From the NCBI RefSeq assembly GCF_024972735.1, contig NZ_CP087723.1, positions 1,178,001 through 1,242,000 on the forward strand: a stretch of DNA of 64,000 nucleotides, written 5' to 3'. The position numbers were made by a program, and so were the translations under genes. Source of the DNA: Halalkaliarchaeum sp. AArc-CO. Its GTDB lineage: Archaea > Halobacteriota > Halobacteria > Halobacteriales > Haloferacaceae. Positions 9,352 to 19,173 of the stretch are shown here, piece by piece (within the stretch, counting starts at the first letter, position 1; every line of letters begins with the position of its first letter). The notes under the pieces were generated by a model that worked only from the letters and a program-made list of their open reading frames with translations, had not been told where the DNA came from and did no database searches.

Positions 9352-9693
9352 ATGAAACACAACACGAGACGATCGACGTCCGAAACGTACGGGGCTTCGG
9401 ACGTCGCTGTGATTGGAGAAGCAGCAGCGGTCCGTCGCTTCGACAGCGACGACGAAACCGACCTGACGACCGAAATCGTCTACGCGATCGCGGAGGCCCG
9501 CGGCGTCGATCCGACGGAAGTCACCTCGCCGCCGCTTTACGAGAGCGTGGACACGGTTGCGCTCCAGAACCTCTTTTTCGGCGATCGAGCGAACGGCGCC
9601 GGTTCGAACCGGACGCTCACGCTAGAGTTCCCCTACGCCGAATTTCTGGTCAGAGTGGACAGCGACGGAACCGTCGCCGTGTACGAAGGCTGA
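9352..9693 (+). CDS. HalOD1 output-domain protein
   Basis: The 113-residue product is essentially one HalOD1 domain (haloarchaeal output domain 1), recognised by LTTEIVYAIAEARGVDPTEV, PPLYESVDTVALQNLF and the final strand pattern LEFPYAEFLVRVDSDGTVAVYE. The domain occurs alone or at the C-terminus of haloarchaeal signalling proteins; its biochemical role is unknown. The first 25 residues (MKHNTRRSTSETYGAS) look disordered. Confidence 0.85.
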   Translation: MKHNTRRSTSETYGASDVAVIGEAAAVRRFDSDDETDLTTEIVYAIAEARGVDPTEVTSPPLYESVDTVALQNLFFGDRANGAGSNRTLTLEFPYAEFLVRVDSDGTVAVYEG

Positions 9694-9739
9694 ATCGCGG
9701 AGCGCAACACCTGTAACAGTCGCCGTCCAGTAATCTCAC

Positions 9740-10756
9740 ATGACAGTCTGCAGCGCACCGGGGAAGGTCTACCTCTTCGGGGAGCACGCGGTCGTCTACG
9801 GCGAACCCGCGGTTCCGTGCGCGATCGAGCGCCGGGCGACCGTCGAGGTCCAGCTCCGCGAGGACGATCACGTCCGTGTGCGGGCCGACGATCTGTCGTT
9901 GAACGGTTTTACAGTCGAATACGAAGGGAGAACCGGCGACGATCCCGACGTCGACGTCCCGCGGCCGCTGGTGGAGGCGGCCATGGGATACATCGACGCG
10001 GCGGTCCGACAGGCCAGGGCTGCCGCCGAGGAGCCGGCGGCCGGGTTCGACATCACGGTCCGATCGGAGATCCCACTCGGCGGCGGGCTCGGCTCCTCGG
10101 CGGCGGTCGTGGTCGCCGGGATCGACGCCGCAACCCGGGCGCTGGGCGAACCGCTCGAGAAGGGGGAACTCGCCGACCGGGCCTATCGCGCGGAGTTTGA
10201 AGTGCAGGACGGCCAGGCGTCCCGCGCGGACACGTTCTGTTCGACGATGGGCGGTGCCGTCAGAGTCGAAGGCGACGACTGCCGAACGATCGAGGCACCG
10301 AACCTCCCGTTCGTGATCGGGTTCGACGGCGGTGCCGGCGAGACCGGGGAACTGGTTTCCGGTGTCAGGGAGCTTCGCGACCGGTACGACTTCGCCGCCG
10401 ATACCCTGGCCACGATCGGCGACGTGGTTCGGGACGGGGAAGCGCTGCTTTCGGAGGCGATCCCCGAGACCGATCCGTCGCCGGAGTGGCTCGCGGAACT
10501 CGGCGAACTGATGGACTTCAATCACGGTCTGCTGTCGGCGCTGGGGGTGTCAGCCCGCTCGCTCGACGAGATGGTGTGGGCGGCCCGCGAGGCGGGAGCC
10601 CACGGCGCGAAGCTCACTGGCGCCGGCGGCGGCGGCTGCATCGTCGCGCTCGACGAGTCGTCGGAGTCCAGAACCGCCCTGGAGTTCACGCCGGGCTGTC
10701 AGCGTGCGTTTCGGGCGGAACTGGCGACGGAAGGCGTGCGGGTCGAGGAGGCGTAA
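9740..10756 (+). CDS. mvk: Mevalonate kinase
   Basis: This enzyme phosphorylates mevalonate with ATP, feeding the isoprenoid side chains of archaeal lipids. The 338-residue product is a GHMP kinase with GKVYLFGEHAVVYGEPAVP at the N-terminus, the ATP loop PLGGGLGSSAAVVV near residue 112, and the C-terminal KLTGAGGGGCIVAL. It lies six bases ahead of the isopentenyl phosphate kinase gene, the usual archaeal pairing, and the two are surely co-transcribed. Confidence 0.95.
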   Translation: MTVCSAPGKVYLFGEHAVVYGEPAVPCAIERRATVEVQLREDDHVRVRADDLSLNGFTVEYEGRTGDDPDVDVPRPLVEAAMGYIDAAVRQARAAAEEPAAGFDITVRSEIPLGGGLGSSAAVVVAGIDAATRALGEPLEKGELADRAYRAEFEVQDGQASRADTFCSTMGGAVRVEGDDCRTIEAPNLPFVIGFDGGAGETGELVSGVRELRDRYDFAADTLATIGDVVRDGEALLSEAIPETDPSPEWLAELGELMDFNHGLLSALGVSARSLDEMVWAAREAGAHGAKLTGAGGGGCIVALDESSESRTALEFTPGCQRAFRAELATEGVRVEEA

Positions 10757-10762
10757 TCGCGG

Positions 10763-11536
10763 ATGGACCGCACGGAACAGGATCTCCTCGTGGTGAAGCT
10801 CGGCGGCAGCGTGATCACCGAGAAGGATCGGGCTGAAACGCTGGACGGCCCGGCACTCTCGGCGGCAGCCGACGCGATCGCCGCGGCCAGGGAGGACGGC
10901 GATGTCGGGCGGCTCGCAATCGTCCACGGTGGTGGGAGCTTCGGCCATCACCACGCGAGCCGGCACGGGGTCACGACCGAACGCGGAACCCACGACGCGG
11001 CGGCGGCACTGTCGATCCACGGCGCGATGACGACGCTCAACCGGTTCGTGCTCTCTCGACTCCACGACCGCGACGTGCCGGCGCTTCCTGTGCATCCCCT
11101 TTCGGTCGCCGCACGCGAGTCGGACGGCGCGCTTTCGTGTCCGCTCGAACAGGTCGACGCCATGCTTGCCGAGGGGTTCGTTCCGGTGTTGCACGGCGAC
11201 GGCGTCGTCCACCGCGGGGAGGGGATCACCGTGCTTTCGGGCGACGAACTCGTCTGTCGGCTGGCCGAGGAGCTCGACGCCGCTCGAGTTGGCGTCTGTT
11301 CGACCGTTCCCGGCGTGCTCGACAGCGACGGGGAGGTGATCCGGGAGATAACTGCCTTCGAGGAGGTCGCCGACACTCTCGGAGCGAGCGAGTCGACCGA
11401 CGTGAGCGGCGGGATGGCCGGCAAAGTCCGCGAGCTGCTGGCGCTTTCTGCGCCGGCGTACGTGTTCGGTCCCGACGATCTCTCGCGGTTCCTCCGAGGG
11501 GAGTCGCCCGGTACGCGAATCGACGGATCCGGGTGA
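10763..11536 (+). CDS. ipk: Isopentenyl phosphate kinase
   Basis: IPK converts isopentenyl phosphate to isopentenyl diphosphate, the last step of the archaeal mevalonate route. The 257-residue amino-acid-kinase-fold protein has LVVKLGGSVITEKD at the N-terminus and the signature HGGGSFGHHHA, including the His that distinguishes IPK from other members. The later segment TDVSGGMAGKVRELL closes the nucleotide site. It is directly downstream of mvk, and its end faces the Rieske fusion gene with ten bases between them. Confidence 0.93.
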   Translation: MDRTEQDLLVVKLGGSVITEKDRAETLDGPALSAAADAIAAAREDGDVGRLAIVHGGGSFGHHHASRHGVTTERGTHDAAAALSIHGAMTTLNRFVLSRLHDRDVPALPVHPLSVAARESDGALSCPLEQVDAMLAEGFVPVLHGDGVVHRGEGITVLSGDELVCRLAEELDAARVGVCSTVPGVLDSDGEVIREITAFEEVADTLGASESTDVSGGMAGKVRELLALSAPAYVFGPDDLSRFLRGESPGTRIDGSG

Positions 11537-11546
11537 GGACAACGGC

Positions 11547-13295
11547 TCACGCCTCGTGGATCTTCTCGCCGCGGTTGAGCCGGTCGGCGATTCGATACGT
11601 CTGTTCGCCGGCCCGTCGGGTCGGCGTGTGCGCGGAGAGATATCGGGCAGTCGCGATTAGGTGTACCCGGCCGTTCCGTTCGTCCACGGCGGCGTCGTAC
11701 TGGGTGAACGCCGCCTCGAGGTTCTGTCGCGGGTGGAAGCCGACATCCTCTCGCAGAAGTACTTCGCCGAGAGCTCGTTTCAGACGGTCGACGTCGCCGT
11801 CGGCTGCGAGGAACTCGGCCGTGAGTTGGCCGGCTCGGTCCACTTCTTCGTCGCTCTCGACTTCGAAACACTCCAGGAGCTCCTCGCTGACCTCGTCTGG
11901 ATCTCGGTCCCCGTCCGGATCGGGCAGCGGCGTCGGCGGCGTATTGAGAAACCTGTCGAGATAGACGTTCACCGCCGCATCGAAGACCCCTCGGTACGCC
12001 TCGCTGGCGTCGGTTCGCCGGCTCAGACAAAACACCGCGTTCGCGTACGTGTAGGTGTGATGGACGGTGTTCCAGTCCCGAAACTCGTTGCTCGTTCCGA
12101 ACTGGGCGATTCGTCTGCCGGCGGCGTGGGTCACCACGTTCGCGAGCTCCTCGGCGGTCGCCCCGTTTGCGATGGCTCCCATCAGTTGGTCGATGATTTC
12201 TCGTGGATCCTCTCCCATTACGACGTCGACGAATTCGTCCGGTTTTTCCCACGTTCGATTCGATCCCTGTTCGACCGCGTGCGGGAGTTCAGCTGCTGCG
12301 TCGAAACACAACTGGGCGACGTCGATCGGCTGTCGCCACGACGAGTTCTCCTCGGCCCGATCTGCGGCGGCGAGTCCGGGGGCCAGACTCGGGAGCACCT
12401 CGTCGGCGTGCTCCCACCCGACGTGATCGAGCGTCTCGAACGCCTTGTTGATGAAATCCAGGCGGTGGCCGTTGTCGAGATACAGGTGGTCCGTGGCCGC
12501 CGCGACGAGCAGTTCGGCGATCGCTGGCTCCTCGAGGTCGGCAGCGATCGCGGCCCGGAGTACCCGCTCGGCGCCGTCGGAGTCGCGAACCTCAATGTTG
12601 CTTTGAAACCAACGCTTGAGTCGCTCGGGTGTGACGTCGTCAGTGGAGAGCCGTTCCTGCACGAAAAACGGCGGTTCGCCCGCACAGTCGTCGGCGACCT
12701 CCGAGAGTCCGACGTAGAGTGCCCGGCGTCGATCCTCCGGACGGAGATCCCCGAGGAGGTTCGCCATCACGCCGAGCGTGGTGAGCCCGCGTCCCCAGCC
12801 GTCCTCCCGGTACCGGGTGCCGAACTGGACTCCGATCCGGACCGGGACCGAGGAGGCAACGCCGGCGTCGTCGAGGCCGATCACGGATTTGGCAACGATC
12901 AATCCGAGGTTCTCCTGCAGGCCGTGTTCGAGCCGGTTCCGCCAGCGCTCCTCGGGCGGTTCCTCACGTGGCGGGTGCGGATCGACGTAGACGTCGCCGT
13001 CACGAACCTCGACTGGATAGGTCCCGACGTCGTCCGCGAACGGATCGAACGTGTCCCCACAGGAGATCTCGAACCGGGCGTGGTGCCACGGACACGTCAG
13101 TATCCCGTCGTCGACTGACCCGTCCGTGAGCGGAAAGCCCATGTGGGGACAGCGGTTGTCGGTCGCGTAAAACTCTCCGTCGTGGTGAAACAGGCCGATC
13201 GTTCGGCCGTCGACGCGGAGGGTCTGTGGACTCTCCTCGGTCGCTTCCTCGACGGAAATGACCGGGACGTACGGGTCGTCGAATTCAGACGCCAT
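11547..13295 (-). CDS. Rieske [2Fe-2S] protein with large C-terminal domain
   Basis: The start at 13295 (MASEFDDPYVPVISVEEA) gives 582 residues. The first 105 are a Rieske ferredoxin domain with cluster motifs CPHMGFPL and CPWHHARF, so two Cys and two His bind a [2Fe-2S] cluster. The remaining 470 or so residues are mainly helical and contain repeated His-bearing segments such as VTHAAGRRIAQFG and WNTVHHTYTYANAV. They do not match a family I can name with confidence; a questin-oxidase-like domain is possible. There are no Tat or membrane signals, so it is likely a cytoplasmic oxygenase or electron-transfer enzyme. Substrate unknown. Confidence 0.75.
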   Translation of the reverse strand: MASEFDDPYVPVISVEEATEESPQTLRVDGRTIGLFHHDGEFYATDNRCPHMGFPLTDGSVDDGILTCPWHHARFEISCGDTFDPFADDVGTYPVEVRDGDVYVDPHPPREEPPEERWRNRLEHGLQENLGLIVAKSVIGLDDAGVASSVPVRIGVQFGTRYREDGWGRGLTTLGVMANLLGDLRPEDRRRALYVGLSEVADDCAGEPPFFVQERLSTDDVTPERLKRWFQSNIEVRDSDGAERVLRAAIAADLEEPAIAELLVAAATDHLYLDNGHRLDFINKAFETLDHVGWEHADEVLPSLAPGLAAADRAEENSSWRQPIDVAQLCFDAAAELPHAVEQGSNRTWEKPDEFVDVVMGEDPREIIDQLMGAIANGATAEELANVVTHAAGRRIAQFGTSNEFRDWNTVHHTYTYANAVFCLSRRTDASEAYRGVFDAAVNVYLDRFLNTPPTPLPDPDGDRDPDEVSEELLECFEVESDEEVDRAGQLTAEFLAADGDVDRLKRALGEVLLREDVGFHPRQNLEAAFTQYDAAVDERNGRVHLIATARYLSAHTPTRRAGEQTYRIADRLNRGEKIHEA

Positions 13296-13478
13296 CGTTC
13301 CGGTGCCCTCGAGGACGTGAATCCCCGATGGGCGTCGACGCACTGTGTTTGTCAAGCTGTGACATACAGTTCGACAGGGAATCCGTCACGGTAAATTTTG
13401 CGCCGGGGCTAGCGCTTCGAGACTCCGGGGTCGAGCCGTTCTTTTCAAGTAGCACAGTCTACTATGGGTCGACAACGA

Positions 13479-14636
13479 ATGAGCGAGGACTTCTATGAGG
13501 TACTCGGGGTGTCACGCGACGCCGACGCCGACGAGATCAAACGGGCCTATCGGAAGAAGGCGGCGGAGTATCACCCCGACGTCAGCGACGATCCGGACGC
13601 CGAAGAGAAGTTCAAGCGGATCCAGAAGGCAAAGGAGGTGCTCACCGACGAGGAGAAGCGACAGCTGTACGATCGGCTGGGTCACGAGCAGTTCGAACGG
13701 GCCGAAAAGCACGGCGCGACCGACAACGGCGGCGCCGGCCGCGGTGCGGGGCGGGGCCCGTTCGGCGGCGGCGGTCCGTTCGGCGGCGGCGGAGGTGGTT
13801 TCGAGGACCTGTTTTCGGACCTGTTCGGCGGCGGCAGCCGCGATCCGAACCGCCCACGCCAGGGACGCGACCTCCGGACGGAGATCACGATCGACCTCGA
13901 GGAGGCGTTCGACGGCGCCGAAAAGCGCCTCTCTGTCACCCGGCCGACAGAATGTGACGACTGTGGCGGCACCGGACATCCGCCGGACGCGGACGTACAG
14001 AGCTGTCCGGAGTGTAACGGTCGGGGCCAGGTGACGCAGGTCCAGCAGACCGCGTTCGGCCGCGTCCAGCAGACGACCACCTGCCCCCGGTGTGAGGGGG
14101 ACGGCGAACTGTACTCCGAGACGTGTTCCACCTGTTCGGGTGAGGGTATCGTCCGGGAGGAAGCCACGCTCACCGTCGAGATCCCTGCCGGCGTCGAAAG
14201 CGGCCAGACGCTCCGGATGGGTGGTGAAGGCGCGCCGGGGGAGAACGGCGGTCCGCCGGGCGATCTCCTCATCGACGTGACGGTGGAGGGGGACGACCGG
14301 TTCGAGCGCGACGGCGACGACCTCCATCTCAAGCAGCCGATCTCGTTCCCGCAAGCGGTCTTCGGGGATACGATCGAGATCGAAACGCTCGACGGCACCG
14401 TCGAGATGGACGTTCCGGCCGGCACCCAAAGCGGCGAAACGTTCCGACTGCGGGACCGGGGAATGCCTCGGCTGCGGGGTCGCGGACGCGGTGACCTTTA
14501 CGTCCGGGTGCAGGTAGTCACCCCGGAAAGCCTCAACGAGGAACAGCGGGAGGCGCTCGAGGCGTTCGCCGAGGCGGGTGGCGAGGAGATCGAAATCGAG
14601 GAGGGCTTCTTCGAACGCATCAAGCGGAGTCTGTGA
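13479..14636 (+). CDS. dnaJ: Chaperone DnaJ (Hsp40)
   Basis: DnaJ stimulates the ATPase of DnaK and delivers unfolded proteins. The start at 13479 (MSEDFYEVLGVSRDAD) gives 385 residues; five more residues are possible from an ATG at 13464. The J domain has YHPDVSDD (HPD motif). A Gly-rich linker (GGGGPFGGG type) follows, then four CXXCXGXG zinc repeats beginning CDDCGGTG, CPECNGRG, CPRCEGDG and CSTCSGEG, then the C-terminal peptide-binding domain. dnaK and grpE are not next to it in this window. Confidence 0.95.
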   Translation: MSEDFYEVLGVSRDADADEIKRAYRKKAAEYHPDVSDDPDAEEKFKRIQKAKEVLTDEEKRQLYDRLGHEQFERAEKHGATDNGGAGRGAGRGPFGGGGPFGGGGGGFEDLFSDLFGGGSRDPNRPRQGRDLRTEITIDLEEAFDGAEKRLSVTRPTECDDCGGTGHPPDADVQSCPECNGRGQVTQVQQTAFGRVQQTTTCPRCEGDGELYSETCSTCSGEGIVREEATLTVEIPAGVESGQTLRMGGEGAPGENGGPPGDLLIDVTVEGDDRFERDGDDLHLKQPISFPQAVFGDTIEIETLDGTVEMDVPAGTQSGETFRLRDRGMPRLRGRGRGDLYVRVQVVTPESLNEEQREALEAFAEAGGEEIEIEEGFFERIKRSL

Positions 14637-14678
14637 GCTGCTGTGCGCAGCAAGGGTGTCGTCCCCGTCGTTCCGGGC

Positions 14679-15842
14679 TCAGCCGGAGACGACCTGGACT
14701 GGCACGAGCATGAAACACAGTAGCCCCAGCGCGAAGGTGATGATGCCCACGATCATTCGCGGCCACCCCAGCTGTGACTCGTCGACGGGGTCGGCGGGGC
14801 CGTTGAACGCGATAAACAGCGCGAACACGCCCCAGAACGCCCACAACCCGACCGACTCGTCGAGCCCGTACTCCAGCACGTAGTAGAGGTAGGCGGCGAT
14901 CCCGAACAGGGCCGCCGGAACCAGCGATGCGACCGTCTCCTGTCGCTCGCCGATCATCGCACGCATGATGTGACCGCCGTCGAGCTGACCGACCGGGAGG
15001 AGGTTGAGCAGGGTAAAGAACATCCCGACCCACCCGCCGATGACGACCGGGTGGGCCGCCTTGTTCGCCGCCTCGTAGGCCGTCGGTTCACCCAGTGCCG
15101 ACGCGATCAGCGTCAACAGCGGCGGATCGTTGAACCGGATCATGCTGCCGTCTGCTTCGAGGATCCGTTCGGGGATGGTGATCGGGTCCAAGGAGAGTCC
15201 GATCACTGTCACGACGATCGTCGCAGCCAGCCCCGCAAGCGGCCCCGCGGCACCGATGTCGAACAGCACCTTCCGGGAGGGCATCTGTCCTTTCATCCGG
15301 ATCACTGCTCCCAGCGTCCCGAACGGGAAGACGAACGGGATCACGTACGGCAACGAGACGTTTACCCCGTAGTATCGTGCGGCGGCGTAGTGGCCCAGCT
15401 CGTGGACCAAAAGCACACCAAGCACCGCTGCGGTGAACGGCCACGCCTGGAGGATGACCAGCGGGTTGGCAGTAATCTCCGAGAGCGGGACGTAGTACCA
15501 GCCGTACGCGCCCACGAACAGCGTCGAGATCACTGTCGTCACGAACAACACGAGGTTGGTCCACGGAATTCCTCCCCTTCCGGCGCCGAGCGGGCGCGCG
15601 ATCACGACGTCGGTCCCACTGGTTCGTGCGAGTTCGACCTCGTAGCCGGCCTCACGGAAAGCCGGGGAGATCCGACGCATGAGCGCGCGATCGGGGACCA
15701 GCGACTCGCCGTAATAGAGGATCCGGTCGCCGTCCCGTCGTGTCGATTTTACCTGAAAGAACGTCCGAAGCGGCTCGGGTCGGGGTGTCTCGCCGGAGGC
15801 TTCCGCGTCGTCCACCGGGCCCGAGACCTCCTCGTCTGCCAT
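14679..15842 (-). CDS. Site-2 protease family (M50) membrane metalloprotease
   Basis: This 387-residue intramembrane protease has an acidic N-terminus and a soluble region of about 120 residues. The catalytic zinc motif LLVHELGHYAAARYYG lies in a membrane helix, and the third-ligand motif NLLPVGQLDGGH follows. At least six hydrophobic segments are visible. Family members cut membrane-bound regulators or process proteins within the bilayer; the substrate cannot be told. It converges on dnaJ with 42 bases between the two stop codons. Confidence 0.88.
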   Translation of the reverse strand: MADEEVSGPVDDAEASGETPRPEPLRTFFQVKSTRRDGDRILYYGESLVPDRALMRRISPAFREAGYEVELARTSGTDVVIARPLGAGRGGIPWTNLVLFVTTVISTLFVGAYGWYYVPLSEITANPLVILQAWPFTAAVLGVLLVHELGHYAAARYYGVNVSLPYVIPFVFPFGTLGAVIRMKGQMPSRKVLFDIGAAGPLAGLAATIVVTVIGLSLDPITIPERILEADGSMIRFNDPPLLTLIASALGEPTAYEAANKAAHPVVIGGWVGMFFTLLNLLPVGQLDGGHIMRAMIGERQETVASLVPAALFGIAAYLYYVLEYGLDESVGLWAFWGVFALFIAFNGPADPVDESQLGWPRMIVGIITFALGLLCFMLVPVQVVSG

Positions 15843-15925
15843 CGGACTCAGTTAGGGGCGGGCAGGCAAAACGCTTGTCGTACGTTCGGGAGCCGACGTG
15901 TCGTCGCGGCGCCCTGACGGAACGG

Positions 15926-16924
15926 TCACGGCGAGGGTGACGCCTTCTGAAGTGCGGTTTCGGCGATGTTGCCGCCGTAGTCCCCACACCGGGAGACCGA
16001 ATCGACGATGAGGCCGAGCAACTGTGCCCTCGCGGGATCGAGGTTCCGCAGGTACGAGTCGATCCGTCGAGCGTCCTCGTCGATCCGCTGGACGGCTTTT
16101 CGCGCCTCGTTCGCGACCCGGGTCGCAACGTCCCTATCTTCGGAAAACAGCGCGTCCATCGCGTCGTCGATTACCTGTGTGACCTCCTGGCGGAGCTCTT
16201 CGAGCGCGTCGAGTATTTCCTCGGGGACCGGTTGTTCCAGTTCCAGGGTGAGGTGGGCGATCTTGGTGGCGTGATCGCCGATGCGTTCGAGCTGTCTGGC
16301 GCTCGATTGGTAGTCGAAACAGACCTCCCGGGGGAGTCCGAGCTTTTCTGCGGCCTTCGGGGTCCGTAGCGTCGCCCTGAAGATCCGCGAGACCACGAGC
16401 CAGAGCCGGTCGAGGTCGTCGTCGCGTTCGATCACGTCACGCGAGAGGTCCTCGTCGAGTTCCCCGAGTGCGGCGAGGGCGTCTTCCAGCATCGACAGCG
16501 CGATCAGCCGCATTCGGGTTACGGCGTTGTGAATCGATAGCTCGGAGGAATCGAGCAGATCCCGGATAACTACTTTGTCCGCCGTCTCCTCGAACACTTC
16601 GAGGCCGACGAGACTCTGGACGGCCTCCCTGATCGTGCGGCGTTGCCCGGTCGTGATCCGGCTGCTCTCCAGGATAATGTCGTCGAAGCCACTCACGTAC
16701 ATCGCCGTGACCGCCCGAACCAGTTCCTCGCCGGTTAGATCTGTCACGTCCAGCGTCCCTTCCGTCCGTTGCTCTTCGGTTTTCGGCGTGAGAAACAGCG
16801 CGTCACCCTCCGGATAGAACTCCACTTCGCTTCCGGCGCCCACGTCGTTTTCCGTCGCCCAGGACTTGGGAATCGATACCGTGTACGTCGATCCCCCGGT
16901 GACCTGGACCTTCCGGGTTTCCAT
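15926..16924 (-). CDS. AbrB-PhoU fusion regulator (PhoU2-type)
   Basis: The start at 16924 (METRKVQVTGGSTYTVSIPKSW) gives 332 residues. The first 45 form an AbrB/SpoVT DNA-binding fold, and the rest contains two PhoU three-helix repeats (for example LERIGDHATKIAHLTLELE and RIDEDARRIDSYLRNLDPA). It is divergent from the pst phosphate operon across an AT-rich region, so phosphate-responsive control of that operon is the likely role. The longer upstream frame was rejected because it runs through the TATA-rich promoter DNA. Confidence 0.88.
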   Translation of the reverse strand: METRKVQVTGGSTYTVSIPKSWATENDVGAGSEVEFYPEGDALFLTPKTEEQRTEGTLDVTDLTGEELVRAVTAMYVSGFDDIILESSRITTGQRRTIREAVQSLVGLEVFEETADKVVIRDLLDSSELSIHNAVTRMRLIALSMLEDALAALGELDEDLSRDVIERDDDLDRLWLVVSRIFRATLRTPKAAEKLGLPREVCFDYQSSARQLERIGDHATKIAHLTLELEQPVPEEILDALEELRQEVTQVIDDAMDALFSEDRDVATRVANEARKAVQRIDEDARRIDSYLRNLDPARAQLLGLIVDSVSRCGDYGGNIAETALQKASPSP

Positions 16925-17147
16925 ACCGACAGATCCCGACCGAGTATATATAAATGTGTTCAAATATATATCGTTCACAAACCGAATCGTTTCCGAACGG
17001 TGGCGATTTCTCGCCGCGTTACCGGCAGTCTTGTCCGGATTACGGTCCGCTACCGACTGCCCGAAAACGGAGACAACGTGTCCCAAACATAGTACTATAT
17101 AGTTATTATAGTAGAGTATTTAGGTCGTCCTCGCGGACCGGAAACCG
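16925..17147. promoter_or_regulatory. Divergent promoter region between the AbrB-PhoU gene and pstS
   Basis: This 223-base region is much more AT-rich than its surroundings. Near the regulator gene it has two TATATA-type runs (16945-16953 and 16964-16970) separated by AATGTGTTCA. Near pstS it has the partly palindromic ACTATATAGTTATTATAGTAG (17094-17114) and GAGTATTTAGG just after. The placement gives each gene a TATA box. The symmetrical ATATAGTTATTATAGT segment may be an operator. Regulation by phosphate is inferred from the genes. Confidence 0.5.
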
Positions 17148-18266
17148 ATGGAACGGAAACCCCCTGTGGGGGGGAATGGACGGTCGACTACCGGAACTGA
17201 GTCTGATTTCAGGTTGTCGGATAGTTCCCGTCGACAGTTCCTTTCGATGGCCGGTGCCTCCGTGGGTGCGCTGTCGGTTTCCGGACTCGCGGGCTGTCTC
17301 GTTCGCGGGGAGCCGAGCCACCTCGAAGGACAGATCGTCGTCGACGGCAGCAATACGCTGTTGCCCCACGGTGCCGCGGTGGCCGAGGAGTTCCAGTGGC
17401 GCAACAACCGGGTCCGGATCCCAGTTCGCGGATCGGGAACCGGTGCCGGATTTCAGCTGTTCTGTGAGGGTACCACGGACGTCCAGAACGCCAGCCGGCC
17501 GATCCTGGGTCCGGAAGACGTCCCCGAGGGACAACGCAGCGAAGTAGAACAATGTGGGCAGGCCGGCGTCGACTACGTCGAGTTCGAGGCGGCGCTCGAC
17601 GGACTCGCAGTCTGGGTCCATCCGGACAACCACTGGTGTGACTGTCTCACCACCGAGGAACTGCGCCGGATCTGGGAGCCCGGTTCCGAGGTCGAAACGT
17701 GGGGGGATATCCGCGAGGAGTGGGCCGAGGAGGGTCACGACGGTGAACTGGACTTGTACGGGCGCGATCCGGCCTCTGGGACGTTCGACTCGTTTACGAA
17801 AGCGATCAACGGCGAAATCGGCGCGATCCGGTCGGACTACTCCGCGAGCGCCGACACCAACGTGATCGTCCGCGGCGTTCGCGGGAGCAGAAACGCCCTC
17901 GGCTGGGGCGGGCTGGGCTACTACGAGGAGAACAAGGAGGATCTGAAACTCGTCGACGTCGACGACGGCGACGGCTGTGTCACCCCGACACGGGAGACGA
18001 TCGAGTCGGGAACGTACCAGCCGTTGACGCGGGCGATGTACGTCTATTTCAACGTGAACTCCTTCGAGAAAGAGCACGTCAGGGAGTACGCCCGGTTCTA
18101 CTTCTCGCCGATCGACGAGCGGGCGGACCGCAGCGACGTCGGCCCCGAAGAGGAACTCGCCTGGACCCAGTGGGCCGCACGGAAGGTCGGCTACTTCGCG
18201 ACGACCGACGAGTCGGTCCGAGAGGCGCGCGAACGACTGGAGGAGGTGCTCGCTCGCTATGAGTAG
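17148..18266 (+). CDS. pstS: Phosphate ABC transporter substrate-binding lipoprotein PstS
   Basis: PstS captures phosphate outside the membrane for PstCAB. The 372-residue product has a Tat-type signal with SSRRQFLSM at residues 27-34 and a lipobox ending LAGC with Cys50. The binding-protein core includes [18 protein letters not shown] and [15 protein letters not shown], which together contact the phosphate in this family, and [13 protein letters not shown]. Its end overlaps pstC by eight bases. Confidence 0.93.
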   Translation: MERKPPVGGNGRSTTGTESDFRLSDSSRRQFLSMAGASVGALSVSGLAGCLVRGEPSHLEGQIVVDGSNTLLPHGAAVAEEFQWRNNRVRIPVRGSGTGAGFQLFCEGTTDVQNASRPILGPEDVPEGQRSEVEQCGQAGVDYVEFEAALDGLAVWVHPDNHWCDCLTTEELRRIWEPGSEVETWGDIREEWAEEGHDGELDLYGRDPASGTFDSFTKAINGEIGAIRSDYSASADTNVIVRGVRGSRNALGWGGLGYYEENKEDLKLVDVDDGDGCVTPTRETIESGTYQPLTRAMYVYFNVNSFEKEHVREYARFYFSPIDERADRSDVGPEEELAWTQWAARKVGYFATTDESVREARERLEEVLARYE

Positions 18267-19173
18267 CGCCGACCTCACCCGTGCTGGATCGGGGATCGAC
18301 GGGACGAAAAACCGGCTGATCCGGTACGTGTTCTTCGCGTGTGCCGCGGTCACGGTGTTGACGACCGCCGGGATCATCATCGTGCTCGTCGAGGGCGCAG
18401 TGGCCTTCTTCAGGGAGGTATCGATCGTGGAGTTCTTCACGACTGCCGACTGGTCGCCGATCATCCGCCCCCGGTCGTACGGCGTGTTGCCGCTGATCTG
18501 GGGAACGATGCTCATCGTGGTCGGGAGCGCGATCGTCGCGATCCCGGTCGGGACGGCGACGGCGGTGTATCTCGCCGAGTACGCCGACCGCCGCGTCCGC
18601 AAGATCGTCAAACCGACCCTCGAGGTGCTCGCGGGGATCCCGACGATCGTGTACGGCTTCTTCGCGCTGTCGTTCATCACGCCGCTGCTCCAGCAGTTCT
18701 TCCCGGAGACCGGGACGTTCAACGCGGCCGCCGGCGCGATCGTCGTCGGAGTCATGGTGATCCCGATGGTCTCCTCACTTTCCGAGGACGCGATGTCTGC
18801 CGTTCCCGACGAACTCCGCCAGGCGGCCTACGGCCTCGGAGCCACCAAATACGAGGTGTCTACCGATGTGGTGATCCCGGCGTCGGTCTCGGGAATCACC
18901 GCGGCGTACATCCTGGCAATCTCGCGGGCCATCGGCGAGACGATGGCGGTCACGCTCGCGGCGGGGATGCATCCGAACGTCACGTTCAACCCGCTGGAAC
19001 CGATCCAGACGATGACCGCCTACATGGTTCAGGTCGGGATCAGCGACGTGTCGGTCGGCTCGATCGGCTACCAGTCGCTGTTTGCGGTCGGCATCACGCT
19101 GTTTGCGATGACGCTTTCGATGAACCTGCTCAGTCTCTGGGTCAAGTCCCGATTCCGGGAGGAGTACCAATGA
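18259..19173 (+). CDS. pstC: Phosphate ABC transporter permease PstC
   Basis: One of the two membrane channel subunits of the phosphate importer, 304 residues with about six membrane helices. The EAA-type cytoplasmic loop that docks onto PstB is [22 protein letters not shown]. The [12 protein letters not shown] and [15 protein letters not shown] segments are diagnostic for PstC/PstA. It overlaps pstS by eight bases and pstA by four. Confidence 0.93.
   Translation: MSSADLTRAGSGIDGTKNRLIRYVFFACAAVTVLTTAGIIIVLVEGAVAFFREVSIVEFFTTADWSPIIRPRSYGVLPLIWGTMLIVVGSAIVAIPVGTATAVYLAEYADRRVRKIVKPTLEVLAGIPTIVYGFFALSFITPLLQQFFPETGTFNAAAGAIVVGVMVIPMVSSLSEDAMSAVPDELRQAAYGLGATKYEVSTDVVIPASVSGITAAYILAISRAIGETMAVTLAAGMHPNVTFNPLEPIQTMTAYMVQVGISDVSVGSIGYQSLFAVGITLFAMTLSMNLLSLWVKSRFREEYQ

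Noticed and set aside
10948-13118. Long open frames antisense to ipk (minus) and to the Rieske fusion gene (plus)
   Set aside because: They contain no recognisable motif, while the opposite strands carry complete kinase and Rieske signatures.
16925-17086. N-terminal extension of the AbrB-PhoU gene to an ATG at 17086
   Set aside because: The extension is translated from AT-rich promoter DNA and precedes a canonical AbrB start (METRKVQVTGG).
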